NCBI GenBank assembly: GCA_947624325.1
Contig: CANQJT010000004.1
Coordinates: forward strand, 1 to 64,000
Direction of reading: 5' to 3'
From: Candidatus Gastranaerophilales bacterium
Lineage (GTDB): Bacteria; Cyanobacteriota; Vampirovibrionia; Gastranaerophilales; Gastranaerophilaceae
Length of the DNA stretch: 64,000 nucleotides
Below the pieces are notes generated by a model that saw nothing but the letters and a program-made list of their open reading frames with translations, was not told the origin of the DNA and made no database searches. A program made the position numbers and the translations under genes. Below are positions 63,371 through 64,000 of this stretch, in pieces (positions within the stretch are counted from its first letter, which is position 1; each line of letters begins with the position of its first letter).

Positions 63371-64000
63371 ATGAAAGAAACAGTAAAAAATATATTAGAA
63401 AAATATATAAATATAAGCTGTGAAACAACTTTAATAGTAGGTTTTTCAGGCGGATGGGATTCTATGTGTCTTTTAGACATAATGAATAAATTATCCCATG
63501 AGTACGGATTTTTATTAGTGGCAGCCCACCTAAACCATAATTGGCGAGGCAAAGAATCGGAAGCGGAAAAAGAAAGATGTCTGGCTTTTTGCGAAGAAAA
63601 TGATATTACTTTTATATCGGATACATTGCCTGATAATGTAAAAGCCTCAGAGCTTGTGGCAAGAGAGATGCGATATGACTTTTTTAAACGATGTGCCGAA
63701 GAATTTGAAGCGGATGCCATCTTAACCGCTCATACAAAAAGCGACAATGCGGAAACCATTTTATACCGTATTATTAAAGGAACAGGTTTAAACGGACTTG
63801 AAGGAATTAAAGAAATAAGAGATTTAGGCGGTTTTAAAGTAATAAGGCCCATCTTAAATTTTTCAAGAAAAGAAATTGAAGAATATTGTATTAAAAATGA
63901 ACTATATCCTAATAATGATACAAGCAATACTAATACAAAATATGCAAGAAATAATATAAGACATAATATTATGCCTGCAATTAAAATTATTAATCCTAAT
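63371..64000 (+). CDS. tilS: tRNA(Ile)-lysidine synthase, 5' part
   Basis: The frame is open from ATG 63371 to the window edge (210 codons, no stop). The PP-loop is FSGGWDSMCLL, and AAHLNHNWRGKESEAE, TAHTKSDNAETILYR and TKYARNNIRHNIMP are TilS motifs. It modifies the CAU anticodon of tRNA-Ile to lysidine. The 3' end is outside the window. Confidence 0.9.
   Translation, partial: MKETVKNILEKYINISCETTLIVGFSGGWDSMCLLDIMNKLSHEYGFLLVAAHLNHNWRGKESEAEKERCLAFCEENDITFISDTLPDNVKASELVAREMRYDFFKRCAEEFEADAILTAHTKSDNAETILYRIIKGTGLNGLEGIKEIRDLGGFKVIRPILNFSRKEIEEYCIKNELYPNNDTSNTNTKYARNNIRHNIMPAIKIINPN

Overview
This 64-kb window is chromosomal DNA from an AT-rich bacterium with an outer membrane. It carries lipid A genes (lpxD, lpxC, lpxA, plus fabZ), a heptose-phosphate adenylyltransferase, an autotransporter and TonB-like proteins. 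The order lpxD-lpxC-fabZ-lpxA matches cyanobacteria-related lineages. Several small proteins (for example the one at 42436, which begins with an NPIKFG motif) look like those of gut non-photosynthetic relatives, the Gastranaerophilales/Melainabacteria. That placement is an inference. No rRNA, tRNA, CRISPR array, insertion sequence or prophage was recognised.

Layout. Positions 1-2540 are an accessory patch: two tandem hairpin elements, a membrane-anchored Kelch protein behind a promoter with a nine-G run in its spacer, a broken zeta-toxin-like fragment, and short direct repeats. From 2.5 to 10.5 kb come a DUF1643 protein, an SGNH-like protein, a TPR protein, a radical SAM/SPASM enzyme, a lineage-specific membrane protein preceded by a leader-peptide attenuator, and an EF-hand protein with a 36-bp minisatellite. 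Positions 10.7-13.8 kb hold the methionine operon metY-metX-metW. From 13.8 to 26.8 kb are an FAD oxidoreductase, a PHP phosphoesterase, cstA, an autotransporter, an envelope cluster with two TonB-like proteins, a VWA protein and a family 2 glycosyltransferase. Next are an HD-GYP phosphodiesterase and a LuxR-type regulator (26.9-29.4 kb), the lipid A operon (29.4-33.7 kb), a divergent XRE regulator pair, rfaE2, mfd with a PpiC-type chaperone, and comEC (to 42.3 kb).

From 42.4 to 57.3 kb the content is mostly housekeeping: an NfnA-like flavoprotein subunit, a trypsin-like protease, glcD, cutA, a metallopeptidase-like protein, a GH38 alpha-mannosidase whose 3' end lies in a dispersed repeat, fabF, wecB, a TrpRS with an iron-sulfur cysteine motif, mscS, an M48-like pseudoenzyme and a cupin. 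The last 6.5 kb holds four tandem, overlapping, mosaic paralogs of a polytopic membrane protein, followed by tilS, which runs off the end.

The most unusual feature is a likely phase- and sequence-variation system. Two of the four tandem paralogs carry in-frame runs of 10 and 9 G at the same codon, where any one-base slip brings a stop at once or within a few codons. Copy 4 is a patchwork of exact blocks shared with copies 1 and 3. The Kelch gene at the other end of the window has a G run between its -35 and -10 elements. Three such runs in an AT-rich genome suggest contingency control of surface components. The second notable feature is a new candidate attenuator at 8280-8404: a 21-residue leader peptide with a His-His-Cys-His stretch, an 11-bp antiterminator and a terminator that exclude each other.
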